A stretch of 53,537 nt of DNA from Paenibacillus radicis (ex Xue et al. 2023) (GCF_024722015.1 NZ_JANQBD010000043.1:1-53537), one strand, 5' to 3'; shown: positions 1 to 8,483, counted from the stretch's first letter. The notes: generated by a model from the sequence alone, not told the origin. Numbers and translations: made by a program.

Positions 1-124
1 GAACCTGTTCGTCAGTCGACCTGTAATGGTGAAGTGAAGAGCCGTATGCGTTAATAGCGCACGTACGGATCTGTGAGGGGTAAGGGGCGCAATCCAAGAG
101 AAGGAGAGGCCCCGCCTACTCGAC
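1..124 (+). mobile_element. 3' end of a group II intron (domains V-VI), truncated by the window start
   Basis: The stretch 38-75 has the AGAGCCGTATGCG / GCGCACGTACGG arrangement of a group II intron domain V hairpin (AGC triad, short apical loop). It is followed by GTGAGGGG and a domain VI-like stem that ends in CCTACTCGAC at about 124, the usual 3' boundary style of bacterial group II introns. No maturase reading frame is present because the intron body lies outside the window. The downstream exon from about 125 aligns with an intergenic palindromic repeat also seen near 22.5 kb. The exact 3' splice point is uncertain by a few bases. Confidence 0.8.
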
Positions 125-242
125 TATTTGGGGTAAATAGGGGCACATGAACAACAAACAGAGAAATAACGGAACCAGGACTTCCGCTACCGCACTGTTT
201 ATGGTGCTTTCCGTGCCATAGCGGAATGACCACTTCCGCTAA
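125..242. repeat. Intergenic palindromic repeat (left copy, 3' exon of the intron)
   Basis: This stretch contains AACGGAAC/CTTCCGC-type half-palindromes and a perfect 7-bp inverted repeat AGCGGAA (220-226) / TTCCGCT (234-240). The sequence from 125 onward (TATTTGGGGTAAATAGGG, then ACAGAGAAATAACGGAAC) lines up base for base in spacing with the uninterrupted repeat at 22578-22630. It therefore belongs to the same dispersed family, interrupted here by the intron. Confidence 0.75.
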
Positions 243-267
243 TGCCTGTAGCCAGGGGCTTAAGCTT

Positions 268-1446
268 TTATGCTTGGTTATGAAACTTAAGCAAACGCTG
301 CTTTTTCCCCAACGAAAAACTGACGAAGGCGGCTGCCAGCCCGAGAGTCACGATGAAGGATGCCATCCATGGATTATACAAAGTAGTGGAAGTCGCATTT
401 ATCATCACACCTCCTGCTCCAGCCCCTGCCGCCAATCCCAAATGAACAATCGATGTATTTAAGCTAAGAACGAGATTGGACGATTGGGGTGCTTGTTGAA
501 TAAAGTAGGTTTGAATAGCAGGGCCTGCCACAAACATAGAAGAAATCATGAGAGCTATCAACCCTAGTCCGATTCCTAAAGATTCGGAGAACAGGGGGAG
601 AAGGGCTAATGTTGCAACTTGAACGATAGTACTAAATGTAATGATTCGAGAAGCTCCCCATCTATCTACGCCATAGCCGCCCACACGTGAACCGATTGCG
701 CCGAAAATACCGAAAACAAGCATGATGATACTAATGTTGGAGGCTTTCATATGAAGGATGTCTGTTATAAAAGGTGTTAGGTAAGTAAACAGGATCGAAT
801 TGCCTGATTCCCTAAAAAAGGTGAGGAACAGACCACTTATGATGACCAGGCTTCCCAGTACTTTGAATTGTTGCTGGAAAGAAATCGGTTCATCCCCTTC
901 GATCTCCGGAAGAAGACGCAAGATTACTAATGTAATTATTAGGCTGAATAAGCCTAGAATTATGAAAATGGCATGCCAGCTCATCCAGCTGGTAATAGCT
1001 ATCCCAATCGGTACTCCCAAGATCATAGCACTGCTAAATCCGAGAACAATCGTGCCGATGGCACTGCCTAGTTTCTCAGCAGGCACTAATTTGGCAGCCG
1101 CTCCAAACGCGACAACCAGATAAGCGCCTGAGCTTCCCCCTAGAATCATTCGAGAAGCCATCAAGATCGTAAGGTTCGAGCTGGCAGAACAAGCTATGCA
1201 GCCCAGAATGAAAACTGCTAATGAACCTACCAATACTTTTCTGCGTCCCATGCGGGAAGTAAGTGACACTATGATGGGAGTTCCAATTGCGAAAGCAAGA
1301 GAATAAGCTGTAATCAATTGCCCGGAGAGGGCGATGGTTATGTTTAAGTCTTTGGCGATGATATGAAGGATTCCGGAGACAACCAACTCGGCAGTTGCCG
1401 TTAAAAATACCCCTAAAGCAAGAATGTAAATAGACAGTCGATTCAT
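268..1446 (-). CDS. MFS multidrug-type efflux transporter (DHA1 / AraJ-like)
   Basis: A 392-residue integral membrane protein with about 12 hydrophobic segments and the DHA1-type pattern in the first segments (TATAELVVSGIL). The loop between helices 2 and 3 carries SRMGRRKVLVG, the MFS signature loop. Such proteins export drugs or metabolites using the proton gradient. The longest reading frame begins at 1464, but AAAGGA lies 9 nt before the ATG at 1446, so MNRLSIYILALG is the more likely start. The gene is divergent from an HxlR regulator, a common exporter-regulator pairing, and palindromes overlap its promoter. The substrate cannot be read from the sequence. Confidence 0.88.
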   Translation of the reverse strand: MNRLSIYILALGVFLTATAELVVSGILHIIAKDLNITIALSGQLITAYSLAFAIGTPIIVSLTSRMGRRKVLVGSLAVFILGCIACSASSNLTILMASRMILGGSSGAYLVVAFGAAAKLVPAEKLGSAIGTIVLGFSSAMILGVPIGIAITSWMSWHAIFIILGLFSLIITLVILRLLPEIEGDEPISFQQQFKVLGSLVIISGLFLTFFRESGNSILFTYLTPFITDILHMKASNISIIMLVFGIFGAIGSRVGGYGVDRWGASRIITFSTIVQVATLALLPLFSESLGIGLGLIALMISSMFVAGPAIQTYFIQQAPQSSNLVLSLNTSIVHLGLAAGAGAGGVMINATSTTLYNPWMASFIVTLGLAAAFVSFSLGKKQRLLKFHNQA

Positions 1447-1488
1447 ATGATTCATTCCTTTCATGTCTTTGCGAAATCATTTGACTGT

Positions 1489-1517
1489 ATTATAATTAAG
1501 CTACATAAATTATGTAA
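1489..1517 (-). promoter_or_regulatory. Promoter of the MFS exporter gene
   Basis: Read on the minus strand there is TTACAT (1512-1517), a 17-nt spacer and a perfect TATAAT (1489-1494). The predicted transcript start is about 35 nt upstream of the chosen ATG. The palindrome at 1502-1516 covers the -35 box and half of the spacer, so a bound repressor would block this promoter. Confidence 0.65.
1502..1516. promoter_or_regulatory. Palindromic operator 1 in the MFS/HxlR divergent region
   Basis: TACATAA-A-TTATGTA is a perfect 7-bp inverted repeat around a single base, overlapping the -35 region of the MFS promoter. HxlR-family winged-helix dimers bind such AT-rich palindromes. Assignment to the adjacent regulator is inference. 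Confidence 0.6.
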
Positions 1518-1523
1518 GAAGGC

Positions 1524-1552
1524 AAAATATTTGGATATTGTCCAAATATTTT
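1524..1552. promoter_or_regulatory. Palindromic operator 2, upstream of the HxlR regulator
   Basis: AAAATATTTGG and CCAAATATTTT form a perfect 11-bp inverted repeat around a 7-base spacer. A possible -35 box for the regulator (TTGTCC, 1538-1543) lies inside it, with a weak -10 (TAAATA, 1560-1565). This is consistent with autorepression. Its sequence differs from operator 1. Confidence 0.6.
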
Positions 1553-1586
1553 GACTAACTAAATATAAGTAAGTAGGTGGTGGCGA

Positions 1587-1913
1587 ATGGAACCTATAAA
1601 AGAAGAACAGGGCTTCTCCAACATCTGTTCGGTGTTGCAAATTCTTGGCGCAAAATGGGCATTTTTGGTCATTGCTGAATTATCTAAAGGGCCGAAACGA
1701 TTTAAACAGCTCCATAGAGATTTAGCTATCGTCAAGACGCAATCTTTAACGGATGTGCTGCGCCATCTGGAGCACAATGGGATTGTACTGCGTAAAGTAT
1801 TTCCTACTGTACCGGTGTCAGTCGAATATTCTTTAACGGAAAAAGGTATGGACTTTAAGACGGCTCTTAAGGAGATGGATAAATGGGCTGCGAAATGGGA
1901 CGGTATCTCGTAA
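1587..1913 (+). CDS. HxlR-family winged-helix transcriptional regulator
   Basis: The 108-residue length is normal for HxlR proteins. The conserved pattern is visible: a Cys near the N-terminus (residue 14, NICSVL), GAKWAFLVIAEL, RFKQLHRDL, QSLTDVLRHLEHNGIVLRKVF and YSLTEKG, which together form the winged-helix DNA-binding fold. The RBS GGTGGTGG precedes ATG. It is divergent from the MFS exporter, with two palindromes in the gap. It is probably a local repressor of the exporter and itself, responding to an unknown electrophile or metabolite; some HxlR proteins sense through the conserved Cys. Confidence 0.9.
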   Translation: MEPIKEEQGFSNICSVLQILGAKWAFLVIAELSKGPKRFKQLHRDLAIVKTQSLTDVLRHLEHNGIVLRKVFPTVPVSVEYSLTEKGMDFKTALKEMDKWAAKWDGIS

Positions 1914-1998
1914 ATCGTCGCCTGAGTACGGGGCTTATGGTGCGGTGTGTGGCTGGAAGAAGCTTTGAATGTAAGCTCTGATAGGGGAGATATATAAC

Positions 1999-2035
1999 AA
2001 AAAGAGGCTTGCCGGCATGCGGCGAGCCCCTTTTT
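1999..2035. terminator. Bidirectional terminator between hxlR-type and CDF genes
   Basis: A run of A, then the stem GAGGCTTGCCG / CGGCGAGCC(CC) with one G-T pair and a short loop, then TTTTT. The A-run and T-run on the two sides allow termination for both convergent genes. Confidence 0.75.
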
Positions 2036-2052
2036 GCAAATGGTTTATAACA

Positions 2053-2934
2053 TCATCCTTTTTGACTCTCGAAGGGTTCTATATGAATATGTACATGTGA
2101 TATGTTATGAAGCTCATGAACTCGACTCTCAATATGTTCGGTAATTTCATGGCTTTCGCTTACATTAAGCTGGTGGTCTACCCCAATGGTTACATCGACT
2201 AATTTATTATTTCCATGGATACGGGCTTTGATATCGATGATTTTTTCCACTCCGGGTATATTGCGTATGGTTTGTCGAATGGTTTGAAGCTCGGCATCAT
2301 CAAAGCCATCCGTAAGGGCATGAGTAGAATCCCGGAAAATATCCCAGGCTGTTTTGCAAATAATAACTCCAACGAGCAGAGCTGTTAAAGGGTCAAGCCA
2401 GGGTAGTCCAAATTGAGAACCAACAATTCCGATAAAAGCACCGATACTGACAAATGCATCCGAACGATTGTCTTGCGCTGCAGCCATCATGGCATTACTG
2501 TTTATTTTTCTCGCCAGGCGAATGTTGTATAAATAAACAAAGTACATAATAATGGCACAAAAAACGGCTGTCCATGCCGCAATCATATCGGGTGACTCCA
2601 TGGACGGAACTTGGAATTTTATAAATGCTTGGTACAGCACTTGGAGCCCTACTGCAAACATAATAAATGATGCGATTAAAGCGGCTACAGTTTCAGCCCG
2701 GTAATGGCCGTAACGATGGTCTTTATCCGGTGGTTTGCGTGATATTTTTAGCCCCACTAAAACAGCTATGGAAGCGATAATGTCTGTCGCGTTATTTAAA
2801 CCATCAGCCGACAAAGCTTCTGAATTTGTAAAATAGCCAATCGACAGCTTTAAAGCTGATAAGAAAATATACGCAATAATACTTAACCATGCACCCTTCT
2901 CACCTTGCTTGATGTCTTCATACGTGTTTTCCAT
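2053..2934 (-). CDS. Cation diffusion facilitator (CDF) metal exporter, MneP/YdfM-like
   Basis: A 293-residue protein with six predicted membrane helices and the CDF transmembrane metal site: ALSADGLNNATDI in TM2 and the paired D in TM5 (AAAQDNRSDAFVS). HRYGHYRAET follows TM2 and is typical of CDF proteins. The cytoplasmic C-terminal domain (about residues 205-290) ends in HVHIHIEPFE. The DNATD/DNRSD-like chemistry and overall similarity to Bacillus MneP/MneS suggest Mn2+ (or Fe2+/Zn2+) efflux with proton antiport. No yybP-ykoY riboswitch was recognised upstream. The family is certain; the metal is inferred. Confidence 0.88.
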   Translation of the reverse strand: MENTYEDIKQGEKGAWLSIIAYIFLSALKLSIGYFTNSEALSADGLNNATDIIASIAVLVGLKISRKPPDKDHRYGHYRAETVAALIASFIMFAVGLQVLYQAFIKFQVPSMESPDMIAAWTAVFCAIIMYFVYLYNIRLARKINSNAMMAAAQDNRSDAFVSIGAFIGIVGSQFGLPWLDPLTALLVGVIICKTAWDIFRDSTHALTDGFDDAELQTIRQTIRNIPGVEKIIDIKARIHGNNKLVDVTIGVDHQLNVSESHEITEHIESRVHELHNISHVHIHIEPFESQKG

Positions 2935-3076
2935 TTGTACCCCACTCTCTATCTATGTCGTTGATAATAATACTTGATAGAATAGGAGTGGGTCTAGAGA
3001 AACAGTGTTGCTCAAATCAGCAAAAGTGAGAAGAGGAAAACAATGTTGGACACGTTCAAAAACGGAGGCTCATGTA

Positions 3077-3106
3077 TTGACAAAAATATTTTTTGGTATC
3101 TATGTC
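3077..3106 (+). promoter_or_regulatory. Possible sigma-A promoter upstream of the stalk-domain protein
   Basis: TTGACA (3077-3082), an 18-nt gap and TATGTC (3101-3106) on the plus strand. The roughly 310-nt gap from 2935 to 3244 holds nothing else recognisable apart from in-frame upstream codons of the next gene. Confidence 0.4.
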
Positions 3107-3244
3107 CTGAATTAAATAGCTACGTATGTTAAAATAAAAGGGATGCTCATGCTCAAAGGCAGCCTACGGATGAAAAATGATCCTTACGTATGGCATCCAC
3201 GGCCGCTGCATAATTCAAAGGAGTTGATTACAATAAAACTAAAC

Positions 3245-4024
3245 ATGAAATCATTTGTTAGCGGAATTATGGTAGGTTCAGTTTTGTTTTCCGGTATTTC
3301 TTATGCTGGCCCTGGGATTGTAAAGCTGATGGTAAACGGCGTGGAAATTAAGTCCGAGGTTCCCGCTCAGATTATTGATGGCAGTACACTCGTTCCGGCA
3401 CGTGCTCTGGCAGAAGCATTGGGAGCTAAAGTCAGCTGGGATGCGGCCCATCAACTCGTAATAGTGGAGAAGCAAAGCCATCTGGATTTTAGCGAGGTCG
3501 ACATGCTGCAGTTGGCAGTTAACGCCAGAAATCATTATTGGGACATCTCCAACGGACTATTAATAAATGGGCATGTCATCGATGGGCGTCTGGTTAATGA
3601 CCGTGATCCGAATCCCGATAAGCAAAGTGACGGGCAGCCGATTGCTACTTTTATGGTAAATGGAAAAGATTATCGTTGGCTATCAGGCTCTTTGGACACA
3701 AAGGCGAAATATTCTGCATATCTGGAAGAGGTTTATACCCCTATGCAGGTTGCTGCTTTTATTGAGAAACAGATAGGTAGCGGCAGTCTTGTAGAAAAAG
3801 ACGGGAAGCTTGCGCAGCCAAATGCGGATGGAGGAAGCCTTCTAAGCTGGGAGAATTCTACAGTCAAACTTATCCAAAACGATACGAAACAAAAAACATT
3901 CAAGTTCAGCGTACCGCTTGGCGATGGCACATCAGGTGAGGCTCCAAGTGAGAAGGACATCAAGATAAGCTTTATTGAAGGGAAGGGCTGGCGCATCGAC
4001 GAGCTTTTCGGCACGATCAGATAA
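3245..4024 (+). CDS. Exported protein with copper amine oxidase N-terminal-like (stalk) domain
   Basis: A protein of about 259 residues starting with a signal peptide (MKSFVSGIMVGSVLFSGISYA). It is followed by a Cu_amine_oxidN1-type domain at about residues 28-78 (VNGVEIKSEVPAQIIDGSTLVPARALAEALGAKVSWD), common in Paenibacillus cell-surface proteins. The C-terminal half is not recognised. The reading frame is open back to 3143. The start is awkward: the only good Shine-Dalgarno (AAAGGAG, 3217-3223) is 21 nt before ATG 3245 but 9 nt before an in-frame ATA at 3233. ATG 3245 is reported because the signal peptide begins there. It precedes an MBL hydrolase by 30 nt. Confidence 0.72.
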   Translation: MKSFVSGIMVGSVLFSGISYAGPGIVKLMVNGVEIKSEVPAQIIDGSTLVPARALAEALGAKVSWDAAHQLVIVEKQSHLDFSEVDMLQLAVNARNHYWDISNGLLINGHVIDGRLVNDRDPNPDKQSDGQPIATFMVNGKDYRWLSGSLDTKAKYSAYLEEVYTPMQVAAFIEKQIGSGSLVEKDGKLAQPNADGGSLLSWENSTVKLIQNDTKQKTFKFSVPLGDGTSGEAPSEKDIKISFIEGKGWRIDELFGTIR

Positions 4025-4054
4025 CATTGCAGTAATAGTAGAAGGGAACTTAAT

Positions 4055-4771
4055 ATGCAAATTATGAAGGATGTCTATTTACTTAGCGGCCAACCCTATG
4101 GCATATCTTCAAATGTTTACGCTGTCATGGGCCAAGAGTCTATCGTATTGATTGATTGTGGAACCGGTGATGAGGACTACAAGCTTATTGAGCAAAATTT
4201 GACATTATGGGGGTTGGACCAATACCCTATAAGCCATCTGCTGCTTACCCATTCCCATTTTGATCATAGTGGCAACGCCCATAGATTCAGCAAAAAAGGC
4301 GTTAAATTAATCGCCGGTGTTGGGGATGCGGAGGGTATAGAGCTTGGAGACGAGAGGACCTTATATTATTCCTATAAGCAAGATTTTGTTCCATGTCCTG
4401 TCGATGTGAAAGTAAAAGATGGAGAGGTTATATCAATCGCCGGACTTTCTTTCGAAATTATACATACTCCGGGGCATTCGCGTGGTTCTGTTATTTATAA
4501 GCTGAATAATCAAGGCAAAGTAATACTATTTACCGGAGATACCGTCATGTCCGGACCTAATGGCCAACCTAGGCTTGGGGTTACGGTAGCTGAGGATTTT
4601 GATGCAGGTCTTTATTTAAAATCACTGAATCGGTTGTCTAAAATGGAAGCGGATGCAGTATTGGGGGGACATTTTCAGCCATGCTTACGCAATGCAACGT
4701 TCCTCTTGAGACGAGGATATCGAACCGGCCTCATCGAGCTGCGCAGTCCATCCATTCCAACCTTGCAATAA
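4055..4771 (+). CDS. MBL-fold metallo-hydrolase (glyoxalase II / beta-lactamase-like)
   Basis: A 238-residue single-domain protein with the di-metal signature THSHFDHSGN at about residues 68-77, a second His in HTPGHSRGSV, an Asp in FTGDTVM and a C-terminal His in LGGHFQPC. It hydrolyses an unknown thioester, lactone or phosphate ester. The RBS GAAGGGAA lies about 6 nt before ATG. It is probably transcribed with the oxidoreductase and isomerase genes that follow (25-nt and 28-nt gaps), suggesting a role in catabolism of a sugar derivative, perhaps as a lactonase. That role is inferred from context only. Confidence 0.85.
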   Translation: MQIMKDVYLLSGQPYGISSNVYAVMGQESIVLIDCGTGDEDYKLIEQNLTLWGLDQYPISHLLLTHSHFDHSGNAHRFSKKGVKLIAGVGDAEGIELGDERTLYYSYKQDFVPCPVDVKVKDGEVISIAGLSFEIIHTPGHSRGSVIYKLNNQGKVILFTGDTVMSGPNGQPRLGVTVAEDFDAGLYLKSLNRLSKMEADAVLGGHFQPCLRNATFLLRRGYRTGLIELRSPSIPTLQ

Positions 4772-4796
4772 CCTAAAATAAGGGAGATGATTCGGC

Positions 4797-5864
4797 ATGC
4801 AAAGTACTAAACAGATAAGTCTTGGGATCATTGGCATGGGAAAAGTTACGGTACAAAGACATATTCCCTCGATCCGCTCTATAAATAATCCTAATGTACA
4901 GCTAGTAGCGGTAGCTGACGCTAAGCCTGGACTTGCCGCAAAAATAGCGGATGATCTTATTATTCCGTATGCTTTTGAAGATTATAAACAGCTTCTTGCG
5001 ATGGATGAAATCAATACCGTTTCGATCTGTACACCAACATTCACACATGCAAAAATAGCAATTGATGCACTGCAAGCGGGGAAAAATGTGTACCTTGAGA
5101 AGCCCGCAACTATGAATGAAGCCGAGATGCGGGATGTGATGAAGGCGGCGAAGGAAAGCGGCAAAGTATTTATTGTCGGCTCCAATGGCATGCTGCAAAA
5201 TCAGATGTTGATGTTCAAACGAATGATCGACAATAAAGAGCTCGGTGAAGTGTTCAATGTAAGCATCACTCGATCGTTCCCAAGAGGCGCAGACAGCTCC
5301 AAACGCAAAACAATAGGCGGAGACGGTATCAGTATGGAAAGCGCTTCACATAATGTAGAATGGGCGCTGTTCTTTTTAGGAGATCCTAAACCGGTATCTG
5401 TTACAGGTCTTGGATACTACAAATATGACAACATCTCTATCCCACTGGAGCAAAGGGAAGAGGGCGAAGTGGACGATTGCTCCTTGGCCTTGATTCAATT
5501 CGACAATGGCAGCAGCTTTATGTATAAAGCGATGAGGTCGGCAGCGGCTCCCGCCGAATATGAGGTAAGCATTCAGGGAGATATGGGGTTAATCAAATAT
5601 GATGTAAATAAATGCTATAAGGAACTATCGGATGATTGCATACGCATTTATACGCAGCATGAAGCGGGTCACCTGTCGGAAACCAGACCGCTTATCTCAT
5701 GCGGAAAAACACATGCCGCTATGTACAAGCATTTTTTTGAATGTATTGCTGAAGGAAAGGAATCCTATATCAGCAACGGCGAGAGAAGCGTCGTAGTCAT
5801 GAAAGTATTGGATGCGCTTAAATTGTCGATGAAAAATAAAGGCAAGCAAATTATATTGGACTGA
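4797..5864 (+). CDS. Gfo/Idh/MocA-family NAD(P)-dependent oxidoreductase
   Basis: A 355-residue enzyme. The N-terminal Rossmann fold has GIIGMGKVTVQRHIPSI, followed by SICTPTFTHAKIAIDALQAGKNVYLEKPATMNEAE, which contains the EKP motif with the catalytic-region Lys. The C-terminal alpha/beta domain is also typical. Family members oxidise or reduce sugars and inositols such as myo-inositol and glucose derivatives. The next gene encodes a TIM-barrel isomerase, the usual partner in inositol or unusual-sugar breakdown. The specific substrate is not readable. Confidence 0.88.
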   Translation: MQSTKQISLGIIGMGKVTVQRHIPSIRSINNPNVQLVAVADAKPGLAAKIADDLIIPYAFEDYKQLLAMDEINTVSICTPTFTHAKIAIDALQAGKNVYLEKPATMNEAEMRDVMKAAKESGKVFIVGSNGMLQNQMLMFKRMIDNKELGEVFNVSITRSFPRGADSSKRKTIGGDGISMESASHNVEWALFFLGDPKPVSVTGLGYYKYDNISIPLEQREEGEVDDCSLALIQFDNGSSFMYKAMRSAAAPAEYEVSIQGDMGLIKYDVNKCYKELSDDCIRIYTQHEAGHLSETRPLISCGKTHAAMYKHFFECIAEGKESYISNGERSVVVMKVLDALKLSMKNKGKQIILD

Positions 5865-5892
5865 TAGCCCAAGGTTCAAGAGGGAGGAATCC

Positions 5893-6735
5893 ATGATAGG
5901 CTTCAGCTGCCATTCGAGAAATTACGGTGCCGGCACACCGGATGAAATATTTGAATTTATTAAGAAGCTGGGCTTTGAATTTATTGATGTAGATTCTGTA
6001 GGAACGATTCGTCAGGCGGATGTAATTGAAAATCCGGAGAGCATGGCGAGCTTTGTTAAACAACTTTCTGAGAAATACGGGATTAAGCTGGCTGAATATT
6101 TTTTGGGTAATGTAGGGGTTGACGGTGAAAAAATAGAGACAAGCCAACCCGATATTAGAAAAAGGAATAACATGTATGTCAATTTCGATAAAATCTGCAA
6201 GTACGCTCGTCTAGCCGGGTTTCGAAGTATTATGGGGTCGGCAGGGACGTTAATCCAGGAACAAGGCTATGAGCGTTCATTTGATAATGCCGCGCTGACT
6301 TTGGGAAAGATGGTACAGATCGCCTCTGAGCATGGGATTTCTTTTCACGTTGAGCCTAGCCGGAACTCGCTGCTGAATCTATCGTCGAAGGCTGTTGAGA
6401 TGGCAAAGGCAGTGCCAGGATTAAAGTATACACTTGATTTCTTACATTTTCAGGTTAACGGACATAGTCAAGATGAGTCTATGAAATTGTTGGAATACAC
6501 CGGACATATGCATGCAAGACAGGCGGCAGTTGGTTGGCCGAAATGTCCGTTTGAGCACGGTGAAATTGATTTTGACACCATTATCAAGAGGTTAAGAGGA
6601 CTTCGTTGGGACGGAATAATAGCCATGGAATATTGGAACGGTCCCGCGGAAGAAGCGGCAGGAATGAATCCTGTAGAACAAACCATATTGATGAGGTATC
6701 ATCTTAAAGGATTAGTGAAGAAATATTATGGATAA
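5893..6735 (+). CDS. Sugar phosphate isomerase/epimerase-type TIM-barrel protein
   Basis: A 280-residue xylose-isomerase-like (AP endonuclease family 2) barrel. The family metal ligands appear as Glu in FHVEPS, Asp in YTLDFLHFQ, His in GHMHARQA and Glu in IAMEYWNG. An RBS GAGGGAGGAA lies just before ATG. It is likely the third enzyme gene in the MBL-oxidoreductase-isomerase set, acting on a cytoplasmic keto- or inosose-like intermediate by analogy with IolE/IolI. No terminator is visible right after it; the 256-nt gap to the protease gene carries that gene's promoter. Confidence 0.82.
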   Translation: MIGFSCHSRNYGAGTPDEIFEFIKKLGFEFIDVDSVGTIRQADVIENPESMASFVKQLSEKYGIKLAEYFLGNVGVDGEKIETSQPDIRKRNNMYVNFDKICKYARLAGFRSIMGSAGTLIQEQGYERSFDNAALTLGKMVQIASEHGISFHVEPSRNSLLNLSSKAVEMAKAVPGLKYTLDFLHFQVNGHSQDESMKLLEYTGHMHARQAAVGWPKCPFEHGEIDFDTIIKRLRGLRWDGIIAMEYWNGPAEEAAGMNPVEQTILMRYHLKGLVKKYYG

Positions 6736-6925
6736 ATGCACTATTCCAACAGGTTGCCCGAGCTGACGATTCCGAGATTTTAGCGAGAATCTTGAACTCA
6801 CAGCTATTTTATCCTTAGGTTACCCGAATTCATATTCCTTTATTTATTCCAATGACCGAAACATTATCAAAATTAACTCCGTTTTTATGAACATTTAAGT
6901 TGGTATTAAGATTAAGGGTGCATTA

Positions 6926-6954
6926 TTGATTATGTAAGTTAGCACTTATATCTA
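6926..6954 (+). promoter_or_regulatory. Promoter candidate for the HtrA-type protease gene
   Basis: TTGATT (6926-6931), a 17-nt spacer and TATCTA (6949-6954), about 38 nt before the start codon. No CssR-like tandem operator was recognised by eye. Confidence 0.5.
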
Positions 6955-6991
6955 ATACTCATAACTATTCTAAAAAACGGAGGTAGTAATC

Positions 6992-8404
6992 ATGGACGAT
7001 AAGCAAAAACCATATGACGTAGAACCGCACAATAATAGCGAGCATCAAGGAAACAAGGAGCAGTCAGCCAAAGAGACATCGGGAGATATTACCGTGGTGA
7101 AGCCCCGTTTCTTTGAATTTTCTAACTCTGCTAACAATCAATTCAGCTCTGGCCAAAATGAGTTTTCAGGTAAAAAACGCTCTTCTGGTAAAAGTATGCT
7201 GGCCGCGTTTTTGGCGGGAGCGCTGGTGGTAGGCGGCTTGATGTATACATCTGACAAAATGAATTTATTCGGAGGCATCCAAGTCCCTCTTGTTTCCAAT
7301 GTTTCGGCAGCAAGCTCCAATAATGGTGGAGCTACAACCGCTTCAGTCGATATGCGGCCTAATAATATTGCTGATATTGCCCAGCAAGCCGGTCCTGCTG
7401 TAGTAAAAATCGAAACAAAGGTAAAACCTAAAAGCGGCGGCAGCAATAATCCGCTCTATAGCGATCCGTTTTTCCGGCAGTTCTTTGGAGGGGGGAACGA
7501 ATCCCAGCAGCAGCAGCAACAGAATGAAAGCCAAGAGCTTCAGCCTGCTGGCATCGGTTCCGGCTTCATCTTTGAATCATCCGGGTATATTCTGACAAAC
7601 GAGCATGTTATTGACGGTGCGGACGAAATTGATGTTACCATACAAGGCTATGACAAGCCGTTTAAAGCAACGCTGTTAGGTAACAGCTATGATTTGGACT
7701 TGGCGGTTCTGAAGATTGAGGACAGCAATCCGTTTCCAACCTTGCCTATCGGCAATTCGGACAATGCGAAAGTAGGCGATTGGGTCGTTGCTATCGGCAA
7801 CCCGTATGATCTGGACTATACGGTTACGGCCGGATTGCTTAGCGCCAAAGAGCGGCCGATCAGTATTCCGGATGATAAAGGGACGAGAGAATATAAGCAT
7901 CTGATCCAAACCGACGCGGCTATCAACCCTGGTAATTCCGGTGGTCCGCTTCTGAATCTTAATGGTGAAGTTATCGGTATTAATACGGCCGTCAGCTCGC
8001 AGGCTCAAGGAATTGGTTTTGCCATTCCAACGAACACGATTAGCACGGTTTTGGATCAATTAAAAAATAACGTCCAAATTCCGAAGGAACCGGTACCTTT
8101 TATCGGAGTAAGTCTCGGTGAATTGACTAAGGATATGTTAAGCGATTTGAAGCTTGATAATACCGAAGGCGCCTTGGTGGCTGATGTACAACGGAAAACT
8201 CCTGCATTTGAAGCCGGTATTCGTCCGTATGACGTCATCACCGCGGTGAATGGCACCAAAATTTCAACTCCTGCAGAATTGACCAAAAAGGTACAAGCGT
8301 TAAAAGTAGGAGACAAGCTGACTTTGTCGGTCATCCGAAACGGTAATAAACAAGATATCACCGTCACGGTTGGTGACCGGACTGCCAGTAATAACGAACA
8401 GTAA
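6992..8404 (+). CDS. HtrA/DegP-type membrane-anchored serine protease
   Basis: A 470-residue protein in the usual Gram-positive HtrA order: a hydrophilic cytoplasmic N-terminus (1-66), one membrane anchor (about 68-85), a low-complexity Gln/Gly linker (about 145-185), a trypsin-like protease domain (about 187-360) and one PDZ domain (about 370-462). The catalytic triad is visible as His205 (TNEHV), Asp236 (DLDLAVL) and Ser316 (NPGNSGGP). It degrades or chaperones misfolded proteins at the outer face of the membrane. It stands alone, with its own promoter and a strong terminator. Which paralogue (htrA, htrB, yyxA) it matches cannot be decided. Confidence 0.93.
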   Translation: MDDKQKPYDVEPHNNSEHQGNKEQSAKETSGDITVVKPRFFEFSNSANNQFSSGQNEFSGKKRSSGKSMLAAFLAGALVVGGLMYTSDKMNLFGGIQVPLVSNVSAASSNNGGATTASVDMRPNNIADIAQQAGPAVVKIETKVKPKSGGSNNPLYSDPFFRQFFGGGNESQQQQQQNESQELQPAGIGSGFIFESSGYILTNEHVIDGADEIDVTIQGYDKPFKATLLGNSYDLDLAVLKIEDSNPFPTLPIGNSDNAKVGDWVVAIGNPYDLDYTVTAGLLSAKERPISIPDDKGTREYKHLIQTDAAINPGNSGGPLLNLNGEVIGINTAVSSQAQGIGFAIPTNTISTVLDQLKNNVQIPKEPVPFIGVSLGELTKDMLSDLKLDNTEGALVADVQRKTPAFEAGIRPYDVITAVNGTKISTPAELTKKVQALKVGDKLTLSVIRNGNKQDITVTVGDRTASNNEQ

Positions 8405-8443
8405 ATAGAGGTATGCAGCAGTAAGAATGCACGAAGACTGCAA

Positions 8444-8483
8444 GGAAGCAGAAGCCGGCAATGCCGGGCTGCTTCCTTTTTTT
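8444..8483. terminator. Terminator between htrA-type and PL14-like genes
   Basis: GGAAGCAG...CCGGC-aat-GCCGG...CTGCTTCC forms a long, nearly perfect stem followed by TTTTTTT. It ends the protease transcript; the convergent lyase transcript may also use it. Confidence 0.85.

Noticed and set aside
2935..3076. Mn2+ riboswitch (yybP-ykoY) upstream of the CDF exporter
   Set aside because: The gap upstream of the start on the minus strand shows none of the conserved motif and no terminator/antiterminator pair.
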